A stretch of DNA of 64,000 nt, from assembly GCA_023391635.1 (NCBI GenBank), contig JAEWAQ010000001.1:27811-91810 (forward strand), written 5' to 3'. The notes under the pieces were generated by a model that saw nothing but the letters and a program-made list of their open reading frames with translations, did not search any database and was not told where the DNA came from. Positions 42,093-50,714 of this stretch are shown here, piece by piece (within the stretch, counting starts at the first letter, position 1; each line of letters begins with the position of its first letter). Origin of the DNA: Bacillota bacterium. Lineage in GTDB: Bacteria; Bacillota; Bacilli; Paenibacillales; Paenibacillaceae. Made by a program: the position numbers and the translations under genes.

Positions 42093-43826
42093 ATGAAATG
42101 GATTCGGTACCCGTGGAAGAAGACCGCGCTCAAACGATTGATTTTGTCCTTCATCTGCATCTTGCTGCCCATCTATATTCTCAGCATGATCATCTATAGT
42201 TGGGGCGTTCGTACGCTGCGTGAGGAAATCTCCAGATCGATGACGACACAGGTGTCCCAATACTTCAGCGGACTGGAGAAGGAATTCCGCAGAATTCACG
42301 ATTTGCAGTTCGATTGCCTGAGCGACGACAACTTGAACGCGCTTGCCGCGATTCCGGAATCGATGAATGAAATCAACAAAATCCAGCGCATGCTGAGTTT
42401 GCAGCAACGGTTGAGCGCGATCAAGAACAGCAGCGCCTATATCAAAGAAGTGCACGCTTATATCCCGTCCATTCAGAAAGACATCTCCGCCGCTTCGGTG
42501 TCCGACTTCGATTCGCGGATGTTCGATGCGATCAGCAGCATGCCGCAGTCACCCGACGCGCAGGTGGTCAGGATCGACGGGGGCATGTACATGGTCGCCG
42601 CCTATCCGTATCTTATGCCGGAGAGCAAGCGCGCGCCGATGTACATCCTGGCGATCGAGCTGTCGATCGGCAAGCTTCGCGATGCATTGCATGCGATGCA
42701 GAATTCGCCGGAAGAAGGGCTTATTTTCGATAATTCGCAATTTACGATCGCGACGCATGCGGATGCCGCGTTGAACGAAGCGATTGCCGGCCAGATCTAT
42801 CACGATTCGCAAGTGCAGAATGCCGAGGTGCTCATGGTCGATCGCAAGCAATATTTGACCGTGCATACGTTCTCCGGCTTCTTCGGCGGGGTTCTGATCA
42901 AATATGTGCCGGAGAACGCCGTATTCCAGCCCCTGCAAAAATACCGAAGCTGGTTCGTGCTGCTTGCGGCCGTGTCGCTTGCCATCATCCTGGTCTATTC
43001 TTTATATGTGTACCAGTACATTCACAAGCCGCTCGATCGACTGGTCAAGGCGTTCCGCAAAGTCGAAATCGGCGATTTCAACGTGCAGATCGTCCACGGG
43101 CATCGCGACGAGTTCCAGTATATTTATTCCCGATTCAACGCGATGCTCGGCAATTTGAAATCGTTGATCGAACAAGTATACAAGCAACGGATCTTGACGC
43201 AGAAGGCGGAGCTTAAGCAACTCCAATCCCAGATCAACCCGCATTTTCTGTACAACAGCTTTTTCATTCTCAATACGATGACGCGTGTAGGCGATTACGA
43301 ACAACTCGAGCGGTTCACGAATCAATTGGGCGAATACTTCCAATTCGTCACCCGCAATCACGCCGACGAGGTTCCGCTCGCCAAAGAAGTGAGTCATGCC
43401 AAAGTGTATGCGGACTTGCAGGGGATGAGATTCTCGAACCGCATCGCGATCTCGTTCGGCGAGCTGCCGCAGCAGGTCGGGCATGTGATGGTGCCGCGCC
43501 TGATCTTGCAGCCGCTCATCGAGAACGCCTTCGAGCACGGCCTGGAGAAGAAAACGGCGGACGGCAAGCTGCGCATTAGATTCGAAAAGGAGTCAGACGA
43601 GATTCGCCTGATCGTGGAAGATAACGGCGAATACGTCGATGCTGACAGGATCGAAGAGATGAACGGTTCATTGGGTACGACAGAGGAGTCGGAGACGACG
43701 GGAATATTGAATATTCATCAGCGGATTCGCCTGAAGTTCGGAGAGCCGAGCGGCCTGCATATGGAACGAAGCGAGTGGGGCGGCTTGAAGGCGACGATCA
43801 CGCTGGTTGTAACGGAAGGAAGGTGA
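42093..43826 (+). CDS. YesM-type sensor histidine kinase
   Basis: A 577-residue membrane kinase of the LytS/YesM class. TM1 is at about 20-40 (LILSFICILLPIYILSMII), an extracytoplasmic sensing domain spans about 41-290, TM2 is at about 292-313 (SWFVLLAAVSLAIILVYSLY), then HAMP, then His_kinase (phospho-acceptor in QINPHFLYNSFFILNTM) and HATPase with LIENAFEHG. ATG 42093 follows GTGGAGG at 8 bases. It pairs with the response regulator 8 bases downstream; neighbours point to a plant polysaccharide-derived oligosaccharide or its transport protein as the stimulus. Confidence 0.92.
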   Translation: MKWIRYPWKKTALKRLILSFICILLPIYILSMIIYSWGVRTLREEISRSMTTQVSQYFSGLEKEFRRIHDLQFDCLSDDNLNALAAIPESMNEINKIQRMLSLQQRLSAIKNSSAYIKEVHAYIPSIQKDISAASVSDFDSRMFDAISSMPQSPDAQVVRIDGGMYMVAAYPYLMPESKRAPMYILAIELSIGKLRDALHAMQNSPEEGLIFDNSQFTIATHADAALNEAIAGQIYHDSQVQNAEVLMVDRKQYLTVHTFSGFFGGVLIKYVPENAVFQPLQKYRSWFVLLAAVSLAIILVYSLYVYQYIHKPLDRLVKAFRKVEIGDFNVQIVHGHRDEFQYIYSRFNAMLGNLKSLIEQVYKQRILTQKAELKQLQSQINPHFLYNSFFILNTMTRVGDYEQLERFTNQLGEYFQFVTRNHADEVPLAKEVSHAKVYADLQGMRFSNRIAISFGELPQQVGHVMVPRLILQPLIENAFEHGLEKKTADGKLRIRFEKESDEIRLIVEDNGEYVDADRIEEMNGSLGTTEESETTGILNIHQRIRLKFGEPSGLHMERSEWGGLKATITLVVTEGR

Positions 43827-43834
43827 CGACCCTC

Positions 43835-45511
43835 ATGTTCAGACTGTTGGTCGTGGATGACGAATCGATTATCGCCGATGGGCTCAGCGAAGTGCTGCAG
43901 AGCGTCACGGAGGTGGAGCTCGACGTCTATAAAGCTTATTCGGGGGACGAAGCCGTACGGCTGTTCGACAGGACGCGCTTCGATATCGTGCTGACCGATA
44001 TCCGGATGCCGGGGCTCGACGGGCTGCAGCTGCTCGAGAAGATCCGCGAAATATGGCCCAAGTGCAGGGTCATCTTCTTGACGGGCTATCACGAATTCAA
44101 TTACGTGTATACCGCCATCCAACATGAAGGCGTCCATTATTTGCTGAAGACCGAAGGGTACGACAAAGTCATTCAGACCGTGCTGCAGACAGCCGGGGAG
44201 ATCGAGGCGGAATGGCGCGCGGAAGCGCTGTTGAAGCAGGCACAGGAGCAGTCCGAGATGGCCAGGGAATTGCTCCGCAAAGATTACGTCAGCGCGATTC
44301 TGAAGGAGCAATTCGACAGCCGGGAGATCGATCGGCAGCAATTCGAAGAGCTCGGGATTCCGCTGCAGGCGGATGCGCCGGTGTTGATGCTGCTCGGCAG
44401 GATCAATCACACGGGCGAACGGGTGGCGTTCGCCGAGAAGTCCAGGCAGCTTTACCGCATCCGGCTGGTCGCCGGATCCTATCTGTCCGCGCAGGCGGTC
44501 TTCGTCGGTTATGCGAATGACAACTTGGACCTGGTCTGGTTGATTCAGCCCCTGCGGGCGGATGAAGCCGATCCGGAGGGGGGTCGGGGTCTGTGGAACA
44601 GGCTGCTGACCTTCCTTCGGGGCAGTCTGGAACTGGTGCAGGCTGCCTGTCGGGAAGCGGAGGAGGCCGACATGTCCTTCGTGCTGGACGACAGCCCGGT
44701 CGAATGGGCCAAAGTGGCGGAGCGTTACGCCCAGCTCAACATGCTGATGAACTACCGGATCGGTCATTCTTCGGGCATGTTGCTGCTCGACAAGCAAGCA
44801 ATCTGGAACGACCTGGGGGAAGCAAGCGTCTTGCGGGAGAAGCTGCAAGTCCGGCAATCCCGGCTGGATATGCTCTCCGAATATTTGGAGCACGGCAGAA
44901 AGGCGGACTTTGCACAAGCGCTGTCGGAGATGACGGCGGGCTTGCGGGAAGTCCGCACGATGCACCATGTTCCGGCCCAGGAGCTGTATTATGCGATCGC
45001 CTTGATCTTGCTGTCCTATATGAACAGGTGGCGCCTGATCGAGTCCGTCGCTGCCGACATCGGACTGCACAAGCTGATGCAGCCGGGCGAACATGAATCC
45101 TGGCCGGCGGCGATCGATTACTTGAGCCGCGTCAGCGACCGCTTGTTCCAAGTGCAGAACCAGGAAGAAGAAAGAAGGGCGCAATCGGTCATCACGACGA
45201 TCCAGAAGCACATCCAGGAGCACTTGCATGAGCCGGACGAAATATCGCTGGTGAAGCTGGCGGATCTCTCCTACTTCAATCCTTCTTATTTGTCGCGATT
45301 GTTCAAGCAGGTGACCGGAACGAATTTGTCCGAATTCATCGGCGCGGCCCGGATGACCAAAGCCAAGCGGTTGCTGGAAAATCCGGACTTGAAAATTCAA
45401 GAGGTCGCCGAACGCGTAGGATACGGCACGGCGACCAACTTCACGCGGTCGTTCCGTAAGGCGACGAGCCTGACGCCGCAAGAATATCGGGCTTCCTTGC
45501 TGAACAAGTAA
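43835..45511 (+). CDS. YesN-type response regulator with AraC output domain
   Basis: A 558-residue regulator. The receiver domain (1-125) has LLVVDDESII, the phospho-acceptor Asp in FDIVLTDIRMPGLDG and the LTGYHEF and LLKTE blocks. A long helical linker (about 130-430) is followed by an AraC-type double HTH (about 455-555: LVKLADLSYFNPSYLSRLFK; QEVAERVGYGTATNFTRSF). GGAAGGAAGGTG precedes the ATG. It presumably activates the transporter and glycosidase genes that follow on the same strand. Confidence 0.92.
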   Translation: MFRLLVVDDESIIADGLSEVLQSVTEVELDVYKAYSGDEAVRLFDRTRFDIVLTDIRMPGLDGLQLLEKIREIWPKCRVIFLTGYHEFNYVYTAIQHEGVHYLLKTEGYDKVIQTVLQTAGEIEAEWRAEALLKQAQEQSEMARELLRKDYVSAILKEQFDSREIDRQQFEELGIPLQADAPVLMLLGRINHTGERVAFAEKSRQLYRIRLVAGSYLSAQAVFVGYANDNLDLVWLIQPLRADEADPEGGRGLWNRLLTFLRGSLELVQAACREAEEADMSFVLDDSPVEWAKVAERYAQLNMLMNYRIGHSSGMLLLDKQAIWNDLGEASVLREKLQVRQSRLDMLSEYLEHGRKADFAQALSEMTAGLREVRTMHHVPAQELYYAIALILLSYMNRWRLIESVAADIGLHKLMQPGEHESWPAAIDYLSRVSDRLFQVQNQEEERRAQSVITTIQKHIQEHLHEPDEISLVKLADLSYFNPSYLSRLFKQVTGTNLSEFIGAARMTKAKRLLENPDLKIQEVAERVGYGTATNFTRSFRKATSLTPQEYRASLLNK

Positions 45512-45617
45512 ACAGCTGATCTGAATGTCAAATCATGAATATTGTTCGCTCTTTGCCCAAGGCTTAACATTAGAAGTGCAACAGGTCTACATTATGAACA
45601 AGACAAGGGGAGAGAGC

Positions 45618-47288
45618 ATGAAACTCAAATGGAACGCAAAGCCGATCGCCGCACTGTCGATGGCCAGCATGCTCCTATTGGCGGCTTGCGGATCGAACAA
45701 CGGCAATAGCGACAGCGCCTCGTCGCCCGCGGCAAGTCCGACCACGAGCGCATCCGTGCAACCTGTCGATCCGGCAGCCAAGTACGATCCGCCGATCGAA
45801 ATTACAGGATGGCGCTATACGGAATCTACGTACAAGTACGAGAACGGCGACACGATCGACAGCAACATTTACACGAAAGCGTATTTAAACGATCTGGGCA
45901 TCAAACTGAAATATCAGTGGACGGTCCCGATCGAACAATTCGAACAGAAGCTGAACGTGTCGATCGCCGCAGGCGATTTGCCTGATATTATGTGGTTGAC
46001 GAACAAGCAGCTGACGGACCTCGCGGATAACGACATGCTATACGATCTGACCGATGTGTACGAGCAATATGCAACTCCGCTCGCCAAGGAGATCCTGCAA
46101 CAGGATCAGCAAGCGTTCGACACCGCCAAGATCAATGGCAAGCTGATGGCGATTCCGAAGACGGCTTCGGCCGTGGACGGCCTTCCGATTCTGCACGTGC
46201 GTACGGACTGGCTGCAGAAGCTGAACCTGCCTGAGCCGAAGACGATGCAGGACGTGGTGAATATCGCCAAAGCGTTCGTGACTCAGGATCCGGACGGCAA
46301 TAACAAAGCCGATACGATCGGTCTCGGATTGACCAAGACGTTCCTCAAGGACAACCATTTCGGCACTGCGGGCTTCTTCGCCGGCTTCCATGCTTACCCG
46401 CAGAAGTGGGTGAAGGACGATTCCGGCAGCCTCGCATACGGCAGCATCCAGCCGGGCGCCAAAGAAGGCTTGCAGCTGTTGCAGCAGATGTACAAGGACG
46501 GTCTTCTGGATAAGGAATTCGGCGTCAAGGACCGCGCCAAAGTGACGGAATCCATCGCAAGCGGCAAGCTTGGCATGTTCTATGGCGGCATGTCGTCGCC
46601 GGGCGCAGTCATTCAGGATAACGCGACGAACGATCCGAACGCGGAATGGAAAGCATTCGAGCTCGTATCGAACGATGAAGTGAAGGCGATGCCGATGGGC
46701 AAAGTACCGGTGCAGTTGTATTATGCCGTCAGCAAGAAGAGCAAGCATCCGGAAGCGATCATGAAGCTGCTGAACTTCAGCATGGAAGGCTTCGCGCCGG
46801 ACGCGCCGGTGGATTCGGGCTTCGGCTTCAGCCCGAGCGGCATCCCGGTATACCTGTACAACTTCATCGGACCGGAGCCGGCGATGAAGAACCTGAATGC
46901 GCATCACAACGTCGTCGAAGCTTTGAACACGAACGATCCGTCCAAATTGTCGGCGGAAGAGAAAGGCTACTACGACAAGATCGTCGACTATCGCAGCGGC
47001 AACCGGGCGAACTGGGGCCAAGACCGTATTTTCGGTACGCCTAGCAGCTTCGACGTGATCGATCAGTACGTGAAAGACAACAACTACACGCTCGACGCCT
47101 TCTACGGCGGCACGACGCCGACGATGGTCGAGAAGCTTTCTTCCTTGCAGAAGATGGAAGAAGAGGTGTTCACGAAGATCATCATGGGCGAATCGATCGA
47201 CAGCTTCGATAAATTCGTGGCCGACTGGAAGAAGCTCGGCGGCGATGCCATCACCAAAGAAGTCAACGAATGGGCCGCCAAGCAGTAA
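45618..47288 (+). CDS. Sugar ABC transporter substrate-binding lipoprotein (LplA/YtcQ type)
   Basis: A 556-residue extracellular solute-binding protein of the large CUT1 family. The lipobox LLLAACGS ends the signal peptide (Cys about 24), then a Ser/Pro/Thr linker to residue 50. Family features: LGIKLKYQWTVPIEQFEQKL, AGDLPDIMWL and a calcium-site-like DPDGNNKADTIG loop. AGGGGAGAG precedes the ATG at 45618. A strong stem-loop at 47319-47351 follows, probably protecting its mRNA relative to the permeases. Confidence 0.9.
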   Translation: MKLKWNAKPIAALSMASMLLLAACGSNNGNSDSASSPAASPTTSASVQPVDPAAKYDPPIEITGWRYTESTYKYENGDTIDSNIYTKAYLNDLGIKLKYQWTVPIEQFEQKLNVSIAAGDLPDIMWLTNKQLTDLADNDMLYDLTDVYEQYATPLAKEILQQDQQAFDTAKINGKLMAIPKTASAVDGLPILHVRTDWLQKLNLPEPKTMQDVVNIAKAFVTQDPDGNNKADTIGLGLTKTFLKDNHFGTAGFFAGFHAYPQKWVKDDSGSLAYGSIQPGAKEGLQLLQQMYKDGLLDKEFGVKDRAKVTESIASGKLGMFYGGMSSPGAVIQDNATNDPNAEWKAFELVSNDEVKAMPMGKVPVQLYYAVSKKSKHPEAIMKLLNFSMEGFAPDAPVDSGFGFSPSGIPVYLYNFIGPEPAMKNLNAHHNVVEALNTNDPSKLSAEEKGYYDKIVDYRSGNRANWGQDRIFGTPSSFDVIDQYVKDNNYTLDAFYGGTTPTMVEKLSSLQKMEEEVFTKIIMGESIDSFDKFVADWKKLGGDAITKEVNEWAAKQ

Positions 47289-47318
47289 TCAATTGACGTC
47301 AAAATAGACGGGTCGCGC

Positions 47319-47351
47319 GATGGGGAAAGCGGGTACACTGCTTTCCCCATC
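47319..47351 (+). other. Intercistronic 12-bp stem-loop after the binding-protein gene
   Basis: GATGGGGAAAGC (47319-47330) pairs perfectly with GCTTTCCCCATC (47340-47351), loop of nine. No T-run follows, so it is more likely a stabilising or processing hairpin than a full terminator. Confidence 0.7.
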
Positions 47352-47383
47352 CGTATTCAACGAACGCATTCGGAGGTGTTATT

Positions 47384-48283
47384 ATGCCGCTGAGAAAGAA
47401 GCTGCGGGAAGTTCCCTTGCACATGATGCTGCTGCCTGGGGTCATCCTCACCTTGATTTTCAGCTACGTCCCGATTGCCGGGATCGTGATCGCTTTTCAG
47501 AAATTCCAGCCCGCCAAAGGCATCTTCCATTCCAAGTGGATCGGGTGGGACAATTTCCAATACATGCTGGACATGCCGAACTTCATGAGCGTGTTATGGA
47601 ACACGGTTTTCATCGCCGTTTTGAAGATCATTGCCGGGTTGATCGTGCCGATCGTCATCGCGCTCCTCTTGAACGAAGTAGCCGGGGCGTTCTTCAAACG
47701 AACGGTTCAGACGATCATTTATTTCCCGCACTTTTTGTCTTGGGTCATTCTGGGAGGCATCCTGATCGATGTACTATCTCCGTCGAACGGGATCGTCAAC
47801 GAGTTTCTCGGTCTTTTCGGCATCCAGCCGATTTTCTTCCTGGGCAATGAAGACTGGTTCCCATTCACTCTGGTCGCCACGGACACTTGGAAGCACTTCG
47901 GCTACAGCACGATTGTTTACCTGGCGGCGCTGACGGGCATCGACCAGCACTTGTACGAAGCAGCCGTCGTGGACGGCGCGAACCGCTGGAAGCAGACGCT
48001 ATACGTGACATTGCCCGGCATGCTGCCGATCATCACGCTGATGACGGTGCTCAGCCTGGGGAACGTGCTGAATGCGGGGTTCGAGCAAGTGTTCAACCTG
48101 TACAGCCCGATGGTATACAGCACCGGCGATATCATCGATACGCTCGTTTACCGAATCGGTCTGGTCGATGCCCAGTACGGCGTGGCGACGGCCGTCGGAT
48201 TGTTCAAGTCGGTCATTTCGTTCGGGCTCATCGTGCTGTCGAACCAATTGGCCAGCCGTTATGCCGGTTATCGGGTATTTTAA
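47384..48283 (+). CDS. Sugar ABC transporter permease (LplB/YteP type)
   Basis: A 299-residue CUT1 permease with six hydrophobic spans. The EAA loop reads YEAAVVDGANRWKQTLYVTLPGMLPI. The N-terminus (HMMLLPGVILTLIFSYVPIAGIVIAFQKF) is typical for LplB-like proteins in complex oligosaccharide loci. GGAGGTG precedes the ATG. It is followed after 12 bases by the partner permease. Confidence 0.93.
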   Translation: MPLRKKLREVPLHMMLLPGVILTLIFSYVPIAGIVIAFQKFQPAKGIFHSKWIGWDNFQYMLDMPNFMSVLWNTVFIAVLKIIAGLIVPIVIALLLNEVAGAFFKRTVQTIIYFPHFLSWVILGGILIDVLSPSNGIVNEFLGLFGIQPIFFLGNEDWFPFTLVATDTWKHFGYSTIVYLAALTGIDQHLYEAAVVDGANRWKQTLYVTLPGMLPIITLMTVLSLGNVLNAGFEQVFNLYSPMVYSTGDIIDTLVYRIGLVDAQYGVATAVGLFKSVISFGLIVLSNQLASRYAGYRVF

Positions 48284-48295
48284 GGGGGGGCGACG

Positions 48296-49177
48296 ATGCA
48301 TAAGCTTACAATCGGACGGAAAACGTTTCTCGTTGCCAACTATGTCGTACTCTCCTTCGCCGCGTTATTGTGCATTTTGCCGCTCATTAACGTGCTTGCC
48401 ATTTCGTTCAGTTCCAAAAGCGCGGCGGCTGCCGGATTCGTGAAGCTGTGGCCGGTCGATTTTACGTTGTCTTCTTATAAATACGCGCTGTCGAAACATG
48501 AATTCATCGACGGGTTCGTCGTGTCGCTCAAGCGGGTCGCGCTGGGCTATACAGTCAACATGCTGCTCACGATCTTCACGGCCTATCCGCTGTCCAAAGA
48601 GAGAAGCGCGCTGCGGTCGCGGCCTTACTACGCCTGGTTCTTCATCGTGACGATGCTGTTCAGCGGCGGACTGATCCCGACCTACATGACGATCAAGGAA
48701 GTCGGCATGCTGGACACGCTCTGGGCGCTGGTGCTGCCGGGCGCAGTGCCGGTGTTCAATGTCATCTTGCTCATGAACTTTTTTCGCGAATTGCCCAAAG
48801 AAATTGAAGAAGCCGCCTTTATCGATGGCGCCGGCTATTGGCGGGTACTGTGGCGTATCTATTTTCCGCTGTCGTTGCCTGCGATCGCGACGATTACGCT
48901 ATTCACGCTGGTCGCACACTGGAATGCTTGGTTCGATGGCTTGATCTATATGAATTCGACGGCGAATTACCCGCTGCAAAGCTACTTGCAGACAGTCATC
49001 GTCACCTCGGATCTCAACGCGATCTCGTCGAACGACTTGCTGGAAGCTGCTGAAGTATCGGACCGCACGTTCAAGGCCGCGCAAGTGTTCCTGGCCGCGC
49101 TGCCGATTCTCGCCGTCTATCCGTTCCTGCAGAAGTTTTTCATGAAGGGGCTTGTAATGGGCAGCGTCAAAGGTTGA
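48296..49177 (+). CDS. Sugar ABC transporter permease (LplC/YtcP type)
   Basis: A 293-residue partner permease with six hydrophobic spans. Its EAA loop reads EEAAFIDGAGYWRVLWRIYFPLSLP, and the C-terminus ends FLQKFFMKGLVMGSVKG, the classic CUT1 ending. No ATPase gene is present in this locus, so the system probably uses a shared MsmX-type ATPase, as known in B. subtilis. AGGGGGGGCG precedes the ATG. Confidence 0.93.
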   Translation: MHKLTIGRKTFLVANYVVLSFAALLCILPLINVLAISFSSKSAAAAGFVKLWPVDFTLSSYKYALSKHEFIDGFVVSLKRVALGYTVNMLLTIFTAYPLSKERSALRSRPYYAWFFIVTMLFSGGLIPTYMTIKEVGMLDTLWALVLPGAVPVFNVILLMNFFRELPKEIEEAAFIDGAGYWRVLWRIYFPLSLPAIATITLFTLVAHWNAWFDGLIYMNSTANYPLQSYLQTVIVTSDLNAISSNDLLEAAEVSDRTFKAAQVFLAALPILAVYPFLQKFFMKGLVMGSVKG

Positions 49178-49208
49178 AATGCGGGATGGAACAGGAGGGA
49201 TGTTGCAT

Positions 49209-50714
49209 ATGGAGAATAGGGTGAGTTTGCGCGCGGATGTCTGGGGAGATCTCGGGAACGGCTATTACCGCAATCCCGTGCTGAATGCCGATTATTCCGA
49301 TCCGGACGTGATCCGGGTCGGGGATGATTTCTATATGGTGTGCTCCGACTTCCATTACATGGGGATGCCGGTGCTGCATTCCAAAGATCTCGTCAATTGG
49401 ACGATCGTCGGCAAAGTATACGACCGGCTGGACATCGACCCTCGCTACGGCACGATGGAGCGCTACGCGAACGGCAGTTGGGCGCCGGCTCTGCGATATC
49501 ATGACGGTCGATACTACGTGTACTTCTGTACGCCGGAGGAAGGCCTGTACATGAGCAGCGCGGAGCAGCCCGCCGGTTCGTGGACGCCGCTGCATGAAGT
49601 CAAGCGGGTCGCGGGATGGGAAGATCCTTGCCCGTTCTGGGACGAGGACGGCAACGCCTACCTGGGGCACAGTACGGTCGGAGCGGGTCCGATCCTCATT
49701 CACCGAATGAGCGCGGACGGCCGGTCGCTGCTGGATGACGGCGTGATCGTGTACGTGGGCAAAATCGCCGAAGGGACGAAAATCTACAAGCGTAACGGGT
49801 TTTATTACTTGGTCATTCCCGAAGGAGGCGTGGAGATCGGCTGGCAGACGGTATTGCGTTCGCGCAGCCTGTATGGCCCTTACGAGCGGAGAATCGCGCT
49901 GCAGCAAGGAACGACGACGGTCAACGGCCCGCATCAGGGCGCGCTCGTGGAGCTTGAGAGCGGCGAGAGCTGGTTCCTGCATTTCCAGAGCGCGGGAGCG
50001 ATCGGACGGGTGTGCCACCTGCAGCCGGTGCGCTGGGAGGACGATTGGCCGGTGATGGGCGCGGGCGGGGAACCGGTCGCGATCTATGCCAAGCCGCGCG
50101 TGGGCGGCAGCTATCCGGCCTGCTTGCCCCAAAGCTCGGACGAGTTCGATCGTCCCGAGCTGGGACTGCAATGGCAGTGGAATCATAATCCCGTAGACGA
50201 GCGCTGGTCGCTGCGGGAGAAGCCGGGCGCGTTGCGGCTCTATGCCATGGAGGCGTCTGGCCTGCTCCAAGCGCGGAATACGGTTACGCAGAAGATCATA
50301 GGGACGCGCGGCGCGTATGAGATTGAGCTGGGCGGTCTGGATGGCATGAAAGACGGTCAGCGGGCCGGGTTGGCTTACTTATGTTTCCGAGAGGACAACT
50401 GGATCGGCGTCGTCCGGGAAGACGGCCGATTGTTACTGAGGGCGGTTACGGAGGGGCGGACCTATCATGGTCCGGAGCTGAAGGGCAGCGTTGTATGGCT
50501 GGGGAGCACGATGAATCTGGATGGCGAGACGAGGTTTCAGTTCAGTACGGACGGCCGCGCTTATATGCCGATCGGAGGCGCGTGTTCGATGCGCGCGGGC
50601 TTCTGGAAAGGCGCCAGAATCGCGTTGTTCAACTATACGCTCGGCGAGGAAGGCGGAAGCGCCGATTTTCATTGGTTTCGGTTCGACCCGGATGGGAGGC
50701 GCAGGGACCGATGA
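49209..50714 (+). CDS. Glycoside hydrolase family 43 (beta-xylosidase/arabinofuranosidase type)
   Basis: A 501-residue cytosolic enzyme; no signal peptide is visible. The five-bladed GH43 domain (about 18-300) has the catalytic base Asp in YSDPDVIRVGDDFYMVCSDF, the pKa-modulating Asp in GWEDPCPFWDEDG and the catalytic Glu in AEGTKIYKRNGFYYLV. A beta-sandwich domain (about 315-500) follows with SSDEFDRPELGLQWQWNHNP. ATG 49209 is favoured because AGGAGGG lies 8 bases upstream; ATG 49200 is too close to it and 49179 lies upstream of it. Intracellular oligosaccharide cleavage after import fits the context. Confidence 0.88.
   Translation: MENRVSLRADVWGDLGNGYYRNPVLNADYSDPDVIRVGDDFYMVCSDFHYMGMPVLHSKDLVNWTIVGKVYDRLDIDPRYGTMERYANGSWAPALRYHDGRYYVYFCTPEEGLYMSSAEQPAGSWTPLHEVKRVAGWEDPCPFWDEDGNAYLGHSTVGAGPILIHRMSADGRSLLDDGVIVYVGKIAEGTKIYKRNGFYYLVIPEGGVEIGWQTVLRSRSLYGPYERRIALQQGTTTVNGPHQGALVELESGESWFLHFQSAGAIGRVCHLQPVRWEDDWPVMGAGGEPVAIYAKPRVGGSYPACLPQSSDEFDRPELGLQWQWNHNPVDERWSLREKPGALRLYAMEASGLLQARNTVTQKIIGTRGAYEIELGGLDGMKDGQRAGLAYLCFREDNWIGVVREDGRLLLRAVTEGRTYHGPELKGSVVWLGSTMNLDGETRFQFSTDGRAYMPIGGACSMRAGFWKGARIALFNYTLGEEGGSADFHWFRFDPDGRRRDR

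Noticed and set aside
43718..45481. A long minus-strand frame of 587 codons opposite the response regulator
   Set aside because: It is a GC-rich shadow of the AraC-type response regulator; it has no start signals or recognisable domain.
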